NCBI GenBank assembly: GCA_945868435.1
Contig: CAMBLG010000002.1
Location: forward strand, 124,001-188,000
From: an uncultured Lachnospiraceae bacterium
Lineage (GTDB): Bacteria; Bacillota; Clostridia; Lachnospirales; Lachnospiraceae
Length of the DNA: 64,000 nt
Reading direction: 5' to 3'
Positions 10,159-17,966 of this stretch are shown one piece after another (positions within the stretch are counted from its first letter, which is position 1; each line of letters opens with the position of its first letter). The notes below the pieces were generated by a model. It was not told where the DNA came from and searched no databases. It worked only from the letters and a program-made list of their open reading frames with translations. The position numbers and the translations under genes were made by a program.

Positions 10159-10527
10159 CTATAATACTTCTGGAGCCAGAGAAACAATCTTCATGAACTG
10201 CTTCTCACGAAGCTCACGAGCTACTGGTCCAAAGATACGAGTTCCTCTCGGAGTTTTGTCATCCTTGATGATGACTGCTGCGTTCTCATCAAACTTAATA
10301 TAGGAACCATCTTTACGACGGGCACCCTTTACTGAACGAACAACTACGGCCTTTACAACATCGCCCTTTTTAACAACACCGCCTGGTGTTGCATCTTTAA
10401 CAGTAGCAACGATTACATCGCCGATGTTCGCATATCTTCTGGTAGATCCACCCATAACGCGGATAACAAGTAACTCTTTAGCGCCAGTGTTATCTGCGAC
10501 TCTGAGTCTGCTTTCCTGCTGTACCAT
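10159..10527 (-). CDS. rplN: 50S ribosomal protein L14
   Basis: L14 lies at the subunit interface and contacts 16S rRNA in the assembled ribosome. It has 122 residues, the standard length, with the start [20 protein letters not shown] and a typical C-terminal segment ([12 protein letters not shown]). It sits between rpsQ and rplX. Confidence 0.98.
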   Translation of the reverse strand: MVQQESRLRVADNTGAKELLVIRVMGGSTRRYANIGDVIVATVKDATPGGVVKKGDVVKAVVVRSVKGARRKDGSYIKFDENAAVIIKDDKTPRGTRIFGPVARELREKQFMKIVSLAPEVL

Positions 10528-10545
10528 GCTTGTAGCCTCCTTTTA

Positions 10546-10803
10546 TTATTTTGCTCTTTCCATGATCTCTACAAGTCTCCATCTCTTATCCTTAGATAAT
10601 GGTCTTGTCTCCATTACTCTGACAGTATCACCGACCTTAGCATCGTTTGCCTCGTCATGAGCCTTTAACTTGTATGTCTTCTTAACGATCTTGTTGTAAA
10701 GTGGATGTCTCTCGTTATTTCTTACAGCAACAACGATTGTCTTATCCATCTTATCGCTTACAACAACACCAACACGTGTTTTTCTAAGATTTCTTTCTTC
10801 CAC
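10546..10803 (-). CDS. rpsQ: 30S ribosomal protein S17
   Basis: S17 is an early-assembly 30S protein with an OB fold that binds 16S rRNA helix 11 and nearby helices. It has 85 residues; the family segment [16 protein letters not shown] lies at about residues 12-27 and [13 protein letters not shown] near the end. It sits between rpmC and rplN. Confidence 0.97.
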   Translation of the reverse strand: MEERNLRKTRVGVVVSDKMDKTIVVAVRNNERHPLYNKIVKKTYKLKAHDEANDAKVGDTVRVMETRPLSKDKRWRLVEIMERAK

Positions 10804-10835
10804 GACCGAAGTCTCCTTTCTACTAGGATATTGGA

Positions 10836-11045
10836 TTACTCAGCAACATTCTCTTTCTCAGTGATCACTGTCTGAATTCTAGCGATATTCTTGCGAACCT
10901 CTTTAATTCTTGCAGTGTTATCCAACTGATTTGTTGCGTTCTGGAATCTCAAATTGAAAAGTTCCTTTTTAGCGTCTACCAGCTGTGCCTGTAAATCAGC
11001 AACAGACTGAGCCTTTAATTCTTCTAAATATGCACTAGTTTTCAT
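10836..11045 (-). CDS. rpmC: 50S ribosomal protein L29
   Basis: L29 lies at the polypeptide exit tunnel and helps dock trigger factor and SRP. I start it at the ATG at 11045 (69 residues, [15 protein letters not shown]), which has a GGAAGGCGG site; the upstream ATG at 11072 has none and would add nine odd residues. This start overlaps the rplP stop by 11 bases, suggesting coupled translation. The protein is helical, as expected. Confidence 0.94.
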   Translation of the reverse strand: MKTSAYLEELKAQSVADLQAQLVDAKKELFNLRFQNATNQLDNTARIKEVRKNIARIQTVITEKENVAE

Positions 11046-11472
11046 TTGCTGCACCGCCTTCCAAATCTGCACGAGAAACTACTTTACATTTGCAAGGTAA
11101 TTTGTGTGTAGCAAGACGCAGCGCTTCACGAGCTACTTCTTCCTGTACACCGGAAATCTCAAACATTACTCTACCTGGCTTAACAACGGCTACCCAATAC
11201 TCAAGGTTACCCTTTCCTTTACCCATACGAACACCCATAGGCTTCTGAGTAATTGGCTTATCTGGGAAAATCTTGATCCAAACCTTACCACCACGCTTGA
11301 TATGTCTTGTCATAGCAACACGGGCAGCCTCGATCTGATTAGCTTTAATCCAACATGGCTCTAATGCGATGATACCATACTCACCATAAGTGATTGTGTT
11401 ACCTCTTGTAGCCTTACCAGCCATAGAACCACGGAACTGTTTACGATGTTTTACTCTCTTTGGCATTAACAT
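11035..11472 (-). CDS. rplP: 50S ribosomal protein L16
   Basis: L16 lies near the peptidyl-transferase centre and positions the A-site tRNA. The family start is normally [13 protein letters not shown]; here the reading frame begins two codons earlier (MLMPKR). The GGAGGAG site is 10 bases from the first ATG and 16 from the second, so the first start is plausible. The usual Arg-rich and Gly-rich segments are present. It overlaps rpmC at its 3' end. Confidence 0.96.
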   Translation of the reverse strand: MLMPKRVKHRKQFRGSMAGKATRGNTITYGEYGIIALEPCWIKANQIEAARVAMTRHIKRGGKVWIKIFPDKPITQKPMGVRMGKGKGNLEYWVAVVKPGRVMFEISGVQEEVAREALRLATHKLPCKCKVVSRADLEGGAANEN

Positions 11473-11474
11473 AA

Positions 11475-12131
11475 TTACTGAGCTCCTCCTTCCTTGTTAC
11501 CCTTTGTAGGAAGCACCTCGCCTTTGTAGATCCATACCTTTACGCCAACCTTGCCGTAAGTTGTATCTGCCTCAGCGAATCCATAATCGATATCTGCACG
11601 AAGTGTCTGAAGCGGAATTGTTCCCTCAGAGTAGAACTCTGTACGAGCCATATCAGCTCCTCCAAGACGTCCGGAACATGATGTCTTGATACCCTTAGCA
11701 CCAGACTTCATTGCGCGTCCCATGCAGGACTTCATTGCTCTACGGAAAGAAACACGGTTCTCAAGCTGTAATGCGATGTTCTCAGCTACTAACTGAGCGT
11801 CGCGGTCCGGTCTCTTAACTTCCTTGATATCTACAACCAGCTTCTTGTCTGTCAGCTTCTGAACGTCAGCCTTGATCTTCTCAATCTCAGCACCGCCCTT
11901 ACCAATTACAACACCCGGCTTAGCTGTGTAAATGATAACCTTAACGCGGTCTGATGCTCTCTCGATCTCAATCTTAGACACACCAGCTGCATATAACTTT
12001 TTCTTTAAAAATGTTCTGATATTGTAATCTTCTACTAAGTAATCAGCGAAATCACCATCTGCATACCACTTAGAATCCCAATCTTTGATAACGCCGACTC
12101 TTAATCCATGAGGATTAACTTTCTGTCCCAT
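11475..12131 (-). CDS. rpsC: 30S ribosomal protein S3
   Basis: S3 is at the mRNA entry tunnel in the 30S head and takes part in unwinding mRNA structure. It has 218 residues: an N-terminal KH domain (about 38-107, with [11 protein letters not shown] as the GxxG loop) and the S3 C-terminal domain. It lies between rplV and rplP and its stop codon lies 3 bases before the rplP start. Confidence 0.97.
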   Translation of the reverse strand: MGQKVNPHGLRVGVIKDWDSKWYADGDFADYLVEDYNIRTFLKKKLYAAGVSKIEIERASDRVKVIIYTAKPGVVIGKGGAEIEKIKADVQKLTDKKLVVDIKEVKRPDRDAQLVAENIALQLENRVSFRRAMKSCMGRAMKSGAKGIKTSCSGRLGGADMARTEFYSEGTIPLQTLRADIDYGFAEADTTYGKVGVKVWIYKGEVLPTKGNKEGGAQ

Positions 12132-12140
12132 GATTGCCTC

Positions 12141-12527
12141 CTATCTTTCATCAAGCACAATTGTAATGTGGCTCATTCTCTTCTCGATTCTGTAAGCTCT
12201 ACCCTGTGCTCTAGGATGAATTCTCTTCATTGTTGGTCCCTTATTTGCGTAGCACTCTGCTACATAAAGGTTCTCTGCCTTCATACCATTGTTGTTCTCA
12301 GCGTTAGCGATGGCTGACTTTAATAACTTCTCTATTACGCTTGAAGCGTATCTTGGGTTGTAGGATACGATAGCAAGTGCTGTCGCTACATCCTTACCAC
12401 GAATTGCATCTAATACGAAGCATGCTTTCTGTACGGACACTCTAGCATAAGATAACTTTGCTGAAGGTCTTGTATCTTTTACTTCGTTTCTCTCTCTTTT
12501 GATCTGGGATCTATGTCCTTTTGCCAT
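12141..12527 (-). CDS. rplV: 50S ribosomal protein L22
   Basis: L22 lines the peptide exit tunnel with its long beta-hairpin. I start at the ATG at 12527 (128 residues, MAKGHRSQIKRERNE): an upstream in-frame ATG at 12545 would translate the AAAGGAGG ribosome binding site itself. The conserved tail segment RAQGRAYRIEKRMSHITIVL is present. It sits between rpsS and rpsC. Changes in the hairpin of this family are known to give macrolide resistance; nothing unusual is seen. Confidence 0.95.
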   Translation of the reverse strand: MAKGHRSQIKRERNEVKDTRPSAKLSYARVSVQKACFVLDAIRGKDVATALAIVSYNPRYASSVIEKLLKSAIANAENNNGMKAENLYVAECYANKGPTMKRIHPRAQGRAYRIEKRMSHITIVLDER

Positions 12528-12551
12528 GACGAAACCTCCTTTCAAGAATTA

Positions 12552-12833
12552 TTATCTTACGCCTGACTTCTTCTCGTCCTTGCCATGTCCTCTGTAAGTT
12601 CTTGTTGCAACGAACTCACCGAGCTTGTGTCCTACCATATCCTCTGTTACATATACCGGGACATGCTTTCTTCCATCGTGAACAGCGATTGTGTGTCCAA
12701 CGAATGAAGGGAAGATTGTAGAACGACGGGACCAAGTCTTGATTACAGACTTGTCACCGGAAGCGTTCATAGCATCTACTTTTTTCAGTAAGCTTGCATC
12801 AGCAAATGGTCCTTTTTTAAGTGAACGTGCCAT
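12552..12833 (-). CDS. rpsS: 30S ribosomal protein S19
   Basis: S19 lies in the 30S head, pairs with S13 and contacts 16S rRNA. It has 93 residues with the invariant start [17 protein letters not shown] and the central [18 protein letters not shown]. Between rplB and rplV, with an AGGAGG site. Confidence 0.97.
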   Translation of the reverse strand: MARSLKKGPFADASLLKKVDAMNASGDKSVIKTWSRRSTIFPSFVGHTIAVHDGRKHVPVYVTEDMVGHKLGEFVATRTYRGHGKDEKKSGVR

Positions 12834-12848
12834 TTTTCAACCTCCTAA

Positions 12849-13691
12849 TTATTTGATCGCTCTACCGTCTCTTCTTCTTACGATGAGCTTGTTAGACTGC
12901 TTGTTCTTCTTTCTGGTCTTCAAACCAAGTGCAGGCTTGCCCCATGGTGTACATGGTCCTGGACGACCTACCGGAGCCTTACCTTCACCACCACCGTGTG
13001 GATGGTCATTCGGGTTCATAACAGATCCACGAACTGTCGGACGAACACCCATGTGACGCTTACGACCAGCCTTACCAATATTAACGAGGTTGTGGTCACC
13101 GTTGCCGATAACACCGATTGTTGCTCTACACTGAATTGGAACCATTCTCATCTCGCCTGAAGGAAGACGAAGTGTTGCGTACTTTCCTTCCTTAGCCATA
13201 AGCTGTGCGCTAAGTCCTGCAGAACGAACCATCTGTCCGCCCTTGCCAGGGATCAGCTCGATGTTGTGGATCTGTGTACCAACCGGGATATTCTCAAGTG
13301 GTAAACAGTTACCAACTCTTACCTCTGCCTCCGGTCCGTTCATAACCTTCATTCCGTCGGTCAGTCCTGCCGGTGCAAGGATATATGCCTTCTCACCATC
13401 TGCGTAGCAGATCAGTGCGATGTTAGCGGTTCTGTTCGGATCGTACTCGATACCGATAACAGTTGCCGGAATACCATCTTTTCTTCTCTTGAAATCGATA
13501 ATTCTGTATTTTCTTCTGTTGCCACCACCCTGGTGTCTAACTGTGATCTTACCCTGATTGTTACGACCGGCATTCTTCTTAAGGGAAGTTGTAAGGGACT
13601 TCTCTGGGGTTGTCTTGGTGATCTCAGCGAAATCCGAACCAGTCATATTTCTTCTGGAAGGTGTATATGGGTTATATGTCTTAATTCCCAT
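12849..13691 (-). CDS. rplB: 50S ribosomal protein L2
   Basis: L2 is one of the most conserved 50S proteins, needed for subunit joining and peptidyl-transferase activity. It has 280 residues with an OB fold and an SH3-like domain and the highly conserved C-terminal region [20 protein letters not shown] around residues 215-234. The spacer to rplW (96 bases) is longer than average and holds a small ATGCAT-based hairpin. Confidence 0.98.
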   Translation of the reverse strand: MGIKTYNPYTPSRRNMTGSDFAEITKTTPEKSLTTSLKKNAGRNNQGKITVRHQGGGNRRKYRIIDFKRRKDGIPATVIGIEYDPNRTANIALICYADGEKAYILAPAGLTDGMKVMNGPEAEVRVGNCLPLENIPVGTQIHNIELIPGKGGQMVRSAGLSAQLMAKEGKYATLRLPSGEMRMVPIQCRATIGVIGNGDHNLVNIGKAGRKRHMGVRPTVRGSVMNPNDHPHGGGEGKAPVGRPGPCTPWGKPALGLKTRKKNKQSNKLIVRRRDGRAIK

Positions 13692-13787
13692 TGTTTTTCT
13701 CCTTTCAACATTTTGTTATCACGACCATTGTCATGCATTTTAATGCATAACGCTTTGTTGTATGTCGTATAATTGCTATCTTACGAA

Positions 13788-14087
13788 TTAAAGTCCACTG
13801 AAGATCTCAATGTCCTTGCTGTCCTCTGTCAGCTGAACGATAGCCTTCTTTGTCTTAGCAGTCTTGCCGGTTACCATACCACGTCTCTTGTTCTTGCCTT
13901 CACAATTCATTGTGTTGACTTTCGCAACCTTTGTTCCTTCGAACATCTTCTCAACTGCTTCCTTGATCATGGTCTTGTTTGCTTCCGGATGAACAAGAAA
14001 TGTGTATTTCTTCTCAGCCATAGCTGCCATGCTCTTCTCAGTTACTACTGGTTTGAGGATCACATCATAATACTGTACGTTTGCCAT
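13788..14087 (-). CDS. rplW: 50S ribosomal protein L23
   Basis: L23 lies at the exit tunnel and is the docking site for trigger factor and SRP. It has 99 residues with the family segment [14 protein letters not shown] at the N-terminus and [10 protein letters not shown] in the core. Its ATG overlaps the rplD stop codon by one base (TAATG), so the two are coupled. Confidence 0.96.
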   Translation of the reverse strand: MANVQYYDVILKPVVTEKSMAAMAEKKYTFLVHPEANKTMIKEAVEKMFEGTKVAKVNTMNCEGKNKRRGMVTGKTAKTKKAIVQLTEDSKDIEIFSGL

Positions 14088-14707
14088 TATGCATACACCT
14101 CCTCGATTGTTGCAACAGAGTCCTTAGTGAGAACTACTGTATCATACTTTAACGCATCAAAGACATTCAGCTCGTTGGTCTGAGCGGTCTTAACAGTTGG
14201 GATGTTGGCTGCAGATGCGATTACGTTCGTATCCATGTCGTTCAATACAACAAGTGCCTTCTCAACCTTAAGGTTGTTCATGACCTCAACAAACTTCTTT
14301 GTCTTGATCTCATCAAGCTTCAGCTCGTCAACAACGACCAGCTTACCCTCTGCAACCTTAGAAGTAAGAACTGACTTTAACGCAATTCTCTTCTCCTTCT
14401 TGTTGAGCTTGAATGAGTAATCTCTTGGTACCGGAGCGAATACAACACCGCCGCCAGTCCACTGTGGAGATCTTGTAGAACCCTGTCTTGCATGACCTGT
14501 TCCCTTCTGTCTCCATGGTTTTCTTCCGCCACCGCGAACTTCAGAACGTGTCTTAGCCTTCTGTGTTCCCTGACGATTATTTGCAAGCTGCTGAAGAACA
14601 GCCATATGAACTAAATGCTCATTAATTTCTACGCCGAAAATGGAATCGCTTAACTCGATTGAGCCAACTTCTTTGCCTTCCATATTATAAACAGCTACTT
14701 TAGCCAT
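14087..14707 (-). CDS. rplD: 50S ribosomal protein L4
   Basis: L4 (206 residues) lines the exit tunnel through an extended loop at about residues 45-90, which contains the basic stretch [19 protein letters not shown]. In Escherichia coli free L4 represses its own S10 operon; whether it acts on the long leader found here is unknown. It overlaps rplW by one base. Confidence 0.97.
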   Translation of the reverse strand: MAKVAVYNMEGKEVGSIELSDSIFGVEINEHLVHMAVLQQLANNRQGTQKAKTRSEVRGGGRKPWRQKGTGHARQGSTRSPQWTGGGVVFAPVPRDYSFKLNKKEKRIALKSVLTSKVAEGKLVVVDELKLDEIKTKKFVEVMNNLKVEKALVVLNDMDTNVIASAANIPTVKTAQTNELNVFDALKYDTVVLTKDSVATIEEVYA

Positions 14708-14736
14708 CGTAAAGTTCCTCCTTTCTTAACTTAGCA

Positions 14737-15420
14737 CTACTTACCAGACTTAACGGTCTCTTTTACTGTGATAAGAGCCTTCTTTGCTCCCGGAACAGCT
14801 CCCTTGATCAGCAGTAAGTTGTTCTCTGCGTCAACTCTTACAACCTCAAGATTCTGAGTTGTAACCTTAACGCTTCCCATGTGACCAGGCATACCCTTGC
14901 CCTTGAATACACGGCTTGGAGAAGAACATGCACCGTTGGAACCCTGATGACGATGGAACTTAGAACCATGAGCCATAGGTCCTCTGTGCTGGCCTAATCT
15001 CTTAATAGCGCCCTGGAAACCTTTACCTTTGGAAATAGCAGATACGTCAACCTTGTCACCTTCTGCGAAGATGTCAGCCTTGATCTCATCTGCAAGCTTA
15101 TACTCGTCGGCATTCTCAAACTTGAACTCGCGAACGAATCTCTTGCCAGATACACCAGCCTTAGCAAAGTGTCCCATCTCAGCCTTGTTGACACCGTGTC
15201 TGTTACGAATCTCTTTCTTACCGTTGGCATCCTTGTTGACTACCTTTTCCTTCTTGTCAACGAAGCCAACCTGTACTGCGCTGTATCCGTCGTTCTCAAC
15301 TGTCTTGATCTGAGTAACAACACATGGACCAGCCTGTAATACAGTAACCGGCACTAAAACGCCGTCTGCATTGAAGATTTGAGTCATTCCGACTTTTGTT
15401 GCTAAAATCGCTTTCTTCAT
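14737..15420 (-). CDS. rplC: 50S ribosomal protein L3
   Basis: L3 starts 50S assembly and reaches into the peptidyl-transferase centre with an extended loop. It has 227 residues. The core signature [20 protein letters not shown] (about 133-152) is present, as is the MPGHMG segment. It follows rpsJ after a 61-base spacer that contains two perfect hairpins. Confidence 0.97.
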   Translation of the reverse strand: MKKAILATKVGMTQIFNADGVLVPVTVLQAGPCVVTQIKTVENDGYSAVQVGFVDKKEKVVNKDANGKKEIRNRHGVNKAEMGHFAKAGVSGKRFVREFKFENADEYKLADEIKADIFAEGDKVDVSAISKGKGFQGAIKRLGQHRGPMAHGSKFHRHQGSNGACSSPSRVFKGKGMPGHMGSVKVTTQNLEVVRVDAENNLLLIKGAVPGAKKALITVKETVKSGK

Positions 15421-15445
15421 TTCTTACCTCCTGTTTTCTACAGCG

Positions 15446-15478
15446 GAGCGCCTTGGCGCTCATCCTAGTAACTAGGAT
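15446..15478 (-). other. Tandem perfect hairpins between rpsJ and rplC
   Basis: Two adjacent 7-bp perfect stems: GAGCGCC (15446-15452) with GGCGCTC (15455-15461), and ATCCTAG (15462-15468) with CTAGGAT (15472-15478). They abut each other and begin four bases after the rpsJ stop codon. There is no T-run. They may set mRNA stability or the ratio of S10 to L3. Confidence 0.6.
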
Positions 15479-15481
15479 ATT

Positions 15482-15799
15482 TTACTTGTTTTTCATCTTG
15501 ATATCGATGTAAACACCTGCTGGCATCTCTAAACGAGACAGGGCATCAACCGTCTTCTGGGTTGGTGTAACGATATCGATCAGTCTCTTATGAGTTCTCT
15601 GCTCGAACTGCTCGCGGGAATACTTATACTTGTGAGTAGCTCTTAAGATTGTAACAACTTCCCTTTTAGTAGGAAGAGGTACCGGTCCGCTCACCTGTGA
15701 TCCGTTCTTCTTTACAGTTTCGATGATCTTCTTTGCTGATGAATCAACCAATTCGTGATCATAAGCCTTGAGAGTGATTCTCATTACTTGACTTGCCAT
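15482..15799 (-). CDS. rpsJ: 30S ribosomal protein S10
   Basis: S10 is a 30S head protein that also joins transcription antitermination complexes with NusB and NusG. It has 105 residues with the typical start [19 protein letters not shown] and the C-terminal segment [11 protein letters not shown]. The AAAAGGAGG site lies 12 bases before the ATG. It is the first gene of the ribosomal superoperon and follows a leader of about 340 bases. Confidence 0.98.
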   Translation of the reverse strand: MASQVMRITLKAYDHELVDSSAKKIIETVKKNGSQVSGPVPLPTKREVVTILRATHKYKYSREQFEQRTHKRLIDIVTPTQKTVDALSRLEMPAGVYIDIKMKNK

Positions 15800-16137
15800 A
15801 AAAAAAGTCGCCTCCTTTTCGCACTTTTAAATAGTACGACAAGCGGTGACTGTACACATTCCCGTGTGTGTCATTGCGGTAAGGTGCCACGAAGTGGCGG
15901 ATTCCTTATCGCCCTCTTCGTAGTATGGTGTACATACTGACAGATTCCTTATGGCCACATCGTGACCACTCTCTGTCCTACGCATCCCTCGCAGTACTTC
16001 ACACGTTGTTTCTACCTCTGGTAGACCGTATTGTTTGTACAGTGACTTGTCGTCAGTTTCCTAACTTGACATTCGCTCCACGGAAAACCTGCCACGAAGG
16101 CAGCAACCTCACGCTTCTCAGCTATCATGCCACAGCA
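15800..16137 (-). promoter_or_regulatory. Structured leader of the S10 operon
   Basis: The roughly 340-base untranslated leader has a long-range closing stem in two parts. 16036-16053 and 15836-15856 pair as ACGACAAG/CTTGTCGT and ACTGTACA/TGTACAGT, with a small internal loop. The enclosed 180 bases contain more hairpins, for example GCCAC-TTC-GTGGC near 15886-15898 and ACACAC/GTGTGT near 15855-15872. The closing stem ends about 20 bases before the rpsJ ribosome binding site. This shape fits a ribosomal-protein autoregulatory leader, but I cannot match it to a named family. Confidence 0.6.
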
Positions 16138-16143
16138 ACGCTT

Positions 16144-16172
16144 ATTATACATGGTCATTCCAGAAAATGCAA
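16144..16172 (-). promoter_or_regulatory. S10 operon promoter
   Basis: Minus strand TTGCAT (16167-16172), 17 bases, TATAAT (16144-16149). This is a strong vegetative promoter that reads into the rpsJ leader. Confidence 0.8.
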
Positions 16173-16199
16173 GTACTTTTTTATTTTTTTAACAAATCA

Positions 16200-16232
16200 G
16201 GCGAAAACACTGCATCTAGCAGCGCTTCCGCC
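16200..16232. terminator. Hairpin between the S10 promoter and a gene remnant
   Basis: GGCG (16200-16203) pairs with CGCC (16229-16232), and the inner arms AAAACACTGC and GCAGCGCTT pair with G-U wobbles. A T-run (CTTCTTTTT) follows on the plus strand only. It lies right after the stop codon of the minus-strand remnant at 16243, so it is probably the old terminator of that gene. Confidence 0.45.
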
Positions 16233-16242
16233 CTTCTTTTTA

Positions 16243-16392
16243 TTATTTCACAGTAATTTTCTTTGTGCCGGAAAAACTTCCATAATATTTTGTACTACCA
16301 ATCTGTTTGTAGGAACGCACACGAATGTAATAAGTCCCTTTCGAACGATAAACACTATAATTCTTATCGGATGTGGTATAGCTATCATATGA
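16243..16392 (-). pseudogene. C-terminal remnant of a cell-surface (Fn3-like) protein
   Basis: An open stretch of about 49 codons bounded upstream by a stop encodes the end of a fibronectin type III-like repeat, with the pattern TYYIRVRSYKQIGSTKYY followed by FSGTKKITVK and a stop. Such C-terminal ends are typical of large secreted Lachnospiraceae proteins. There is no start codon or ribosome binding site, so it is a fossil left by a deletion or insertion between the S10 promoter and the toxin-antitoxin pair. Confidence 0.55.
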
Positions 16393-16451
16393 CTAGCGAT
16401 GTCTATTGTATTATACCTTGAAAATATTTGCAAGGGCTTTTGTGCATGCTA

Positions 16452-16480
16452 TTGACGTACAGGAAATCGTACCATATAAT
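16452..16480 (+). promoter_or_regulatory. Promoter of the yefM-yoeB operon
   Basis: Plus strand TTGACG (16452-16457), 17 bases, TATAAT (16475-16480), a near-consensus promoter 35 bases before the antitoxin start. Confidence 0.75.
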
Positions 16481-16501
16481 ATTAAGTACAGAAAGCAGTA
16501 C
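16457..16501. promoter_or_regulatory. Likely antitoxin operator: two GTAC-N8-GTAC repeats
   Basis: GTAC occurs at 16457, 16469, 16486 and 16498, giving two 16-base blocks (GTACAGGAAATCGTAC and GTACAGAAAGCAGTAC) that flank the -10 box. The Escherichia coli YefM operator is known to use palindromes with a TGTACA core, so these blocks are the likely site where the YefM-YoeB complex represses its own promoter. Confidence 0.6.
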
Positions 16502-16515
16502 AAGGAGGAGATTCT

Positions 16516-16776
16516 ATGCTGGCAGTAAATTATACAAATCTTCGCGACAACATGAAGGGGTATTTTGATCGGGTTGCCGAAGACAAAGAAACTCTCATTG
16601 TCACACGGAAAGACGAAAACATGGTCATCATGTCACAAAGTTCCTACGACAGCTTAATGGAAACACTACATCTCGTCAGTAATCAGGCAAATTACGATCA
16701 TCTGATGACTTCCATCCGACAGCACAAAGAAGGAAAAGGTGTTGTCCATGAACTGATTGGTGATTACAATGAATAA
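16516..16776 (+). CDS. yefM: Antitoxin, YefM/Phd family
   Basis: This 86-residue protein neutralises the YoeB-type toxin encoded next to it. The N-terminal Phd/YefM fold (about 1-55), with the typical start VNYTNLRDNMKGYFDRVAED, binds DNA. The C-terminal part (about 56-86), which would be unfolded alone, should wrap the toxin. An AAGGAGGAG site precedes the ATG. Its stop codon overlaps the toxin start by 8 bases, which ties toxin synthesis to that of the antitoxin. The upstream GTAC repeats suggest autorepression. Confidence 0.92.
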   Translation: MLAVNYTNLRDNMKGYFDRVAEDKETLIVTRKDENMVIMSQSSYDSLMETLHLVSNQANYDHLMTSIRQHKEGKGVVHELIGDYNE

Positions 16777-17029
16777 AATTTGGACAGACGCAGCCTGGGA
16801 GGATTATCTCTATTGGCAAACACAAGACAAGAAGACACTGAAACGTATCAATAAATTACTCTTAGATATTGAGAGAAACGGAAATATGCATGGAATTGGA
16901 AAACCCGAACCACTTCAGTATGACCTACAGGGATATTTTAGCCGACGCATTGATGACCAGAACCGGCTTGTATATGTAGTTGATGATGCAGGCCTAAATA
17001 TTATTTCCTGCAGATACCATTACGAATAA
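16769..17029 (+). CDS. yoeB: Toxin mRNA interferase, YoeB family
   Basis: YoeB toxins enter the ribosomal A site and cut mRNA. I start at the ATG at 16769 (86 residues, MNKIWTDAAWEDYLYW), which matches the family. The active-site residues are present one position later than in the Escherichia coli protein: Glu47, Arg66, His84 and the C-terminal Tyr85. No inactivating change is seen, so the toxin should be active. The stop codon is only 14 bases before a methyltransferase start, suggesting one transcript for all three genes. Confidence 0.93.
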   Translation: MNKIWTDAAWEDYLYWQTQDKKTLKRINKLLLDIERNGNMHGIGKPEPLQYDLQGYFSRRIDDQNRLVYVVDDAGLNIISCRYHYE

Positions 17030-17043
17030 AAAGGAGTACACAT

Positions 17044-17928
17044 ATGTGGTTAGCAGATAGATGGAATGACTATGAAGTAATCGACTGCTCCAAAGGCGAA
17101 AAGCTGGAGCGCTGGGACAGGTATATCCTGGTACGACCGGATCCACAGGTCATCTGGGATACCCCCAAAAAGGAAAAGGGCTGGAAGCGCATGAACGGAC
17201 ATTATCACCGCAGCGCCAAGGGCGGCGGGGAGTGGGAATTTTTTGATCTTCCTCAGGAATGGACCATCCATTACACACTTCCCATCGGAAAAGATCTTAC
17301 TTTCCATTTGAAGCCTTTCAGTTTCAAGCATACCGGGCTCTTCCCGGAACAGGCAGCCAACTGGGACTGGTTTTCACAGCTCATCAAGGCCGAGACAGAC
17401 CAGGGACACGAGATCAAAGTTTTAAATCTGTTCGCCTACACCGGCGGTGCAACACTTGCTGCGGCTGCCGCTGGCGCCCACGTTACTCACGTAGATGCAT
17501 CGAAGGGCATGGTCACATGGGCAAAAGAAAATGCGATATCCTCCGGGTTGGGTGATGCCCCCATCCGTTGGCTCGTTGACGACTGTGTCAAATTTGTGGA
17601 ACGCGAGATTCGTCGTGGCAACCGCTACGATGCGATCATTATGGATCCTCCTTCTTACGGCCGCGGCCCGAAGGGCGAGATCTGGAAGATCGAGGAAAGT
17701 GTCTATCCGCTGGTACAGCTTTGCCAGCAAATTCTCACGGACAATCCGCTTTTCTTCTTAATTAATTCTTACACCACAGGATTGCAGCCAGCCGTGCTTT
17801 CCTATATGATGAGCACCGTGCTGAAACCATATAAGGGATCTGTCACAGCAGCCGAGATCGGTCTGCCTGTATCCTCCAATGGCTTGGTGTTGCCTTGCGG
17901 CGCAAGCGGAAGATTTCAAAAGGGGTAG
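17044..17928 (+). CDS. Class I SAM-dependent methyltransferase, RlmI/RlmK-like
   Basis: A 294-residue Rossmann-fold methyltransferase. The SAM-binding motif I is VLNLFAYTGGATLAAAAAG (about residues 126-144); motif IV is DPPSYGRG (about 199-206). It belongs to the group that includes the 23S rRNA methyltransferases RlmI and RlmK, but it lacks the N-terminal PUA domain of RlmI, so the exact target is unknown. It has its own AAAGGAG site and follows the toxin gene by 14 bases; a terminator hairpin starts inside its last codons. Confidence 0.8.
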   Translation: MWLADRWNDYEVIDCSKGEKLERWDRYILVRPDPQVIWDTPKKEKGWKRMNGHYHRSAKGGGEWEFFDLPQEWTIHYTLPIGKDLTFHLKPFSFKHTGLFPEQAANWDWFSQLIKAETDQGHEIKVLNLFAYTGGATLAAAAAGAHVTHVDASKGMVTWAKENAISSGLGDAPIRWLVDDCVKFVEREIRRGNRYDAIIMDPPSYGRGPKGEIWKIEESVYPLVQLCQQILTDNPLFFLINSYTTGLQPAVLSYMMSTVLKPYKGSVTAAEIGLPVSSNGLVLPCGASGRFQKG

Positions 17929-17946
17929 CTCATAAGAGCTGCCCCT
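17921..17946. terminator. Bidirectional terminator between methyltransferase and MATE gene
   Basis: The arms AGGGGTAGCTC (17921-17931) and GAGCTGCCCCT (17936-17946) form an 11-bp stem with an ATAA loop and contain the methyltransferase stop codon. T-rich stretches follow in both directions. It serves two convergent genes. Confidence 0.7.
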
Positions 17947-17966
17947 CTGATTTTGCTTTGTATACA

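Noticed and set aside
16248-16433. A 61-codon minus-strand reading frame upstream of the S10 promoter
   Set aside because: A different frame of the same stretch gives a clear Fn3-like C-terminus, so this frame is a shadow of a gene remnant.
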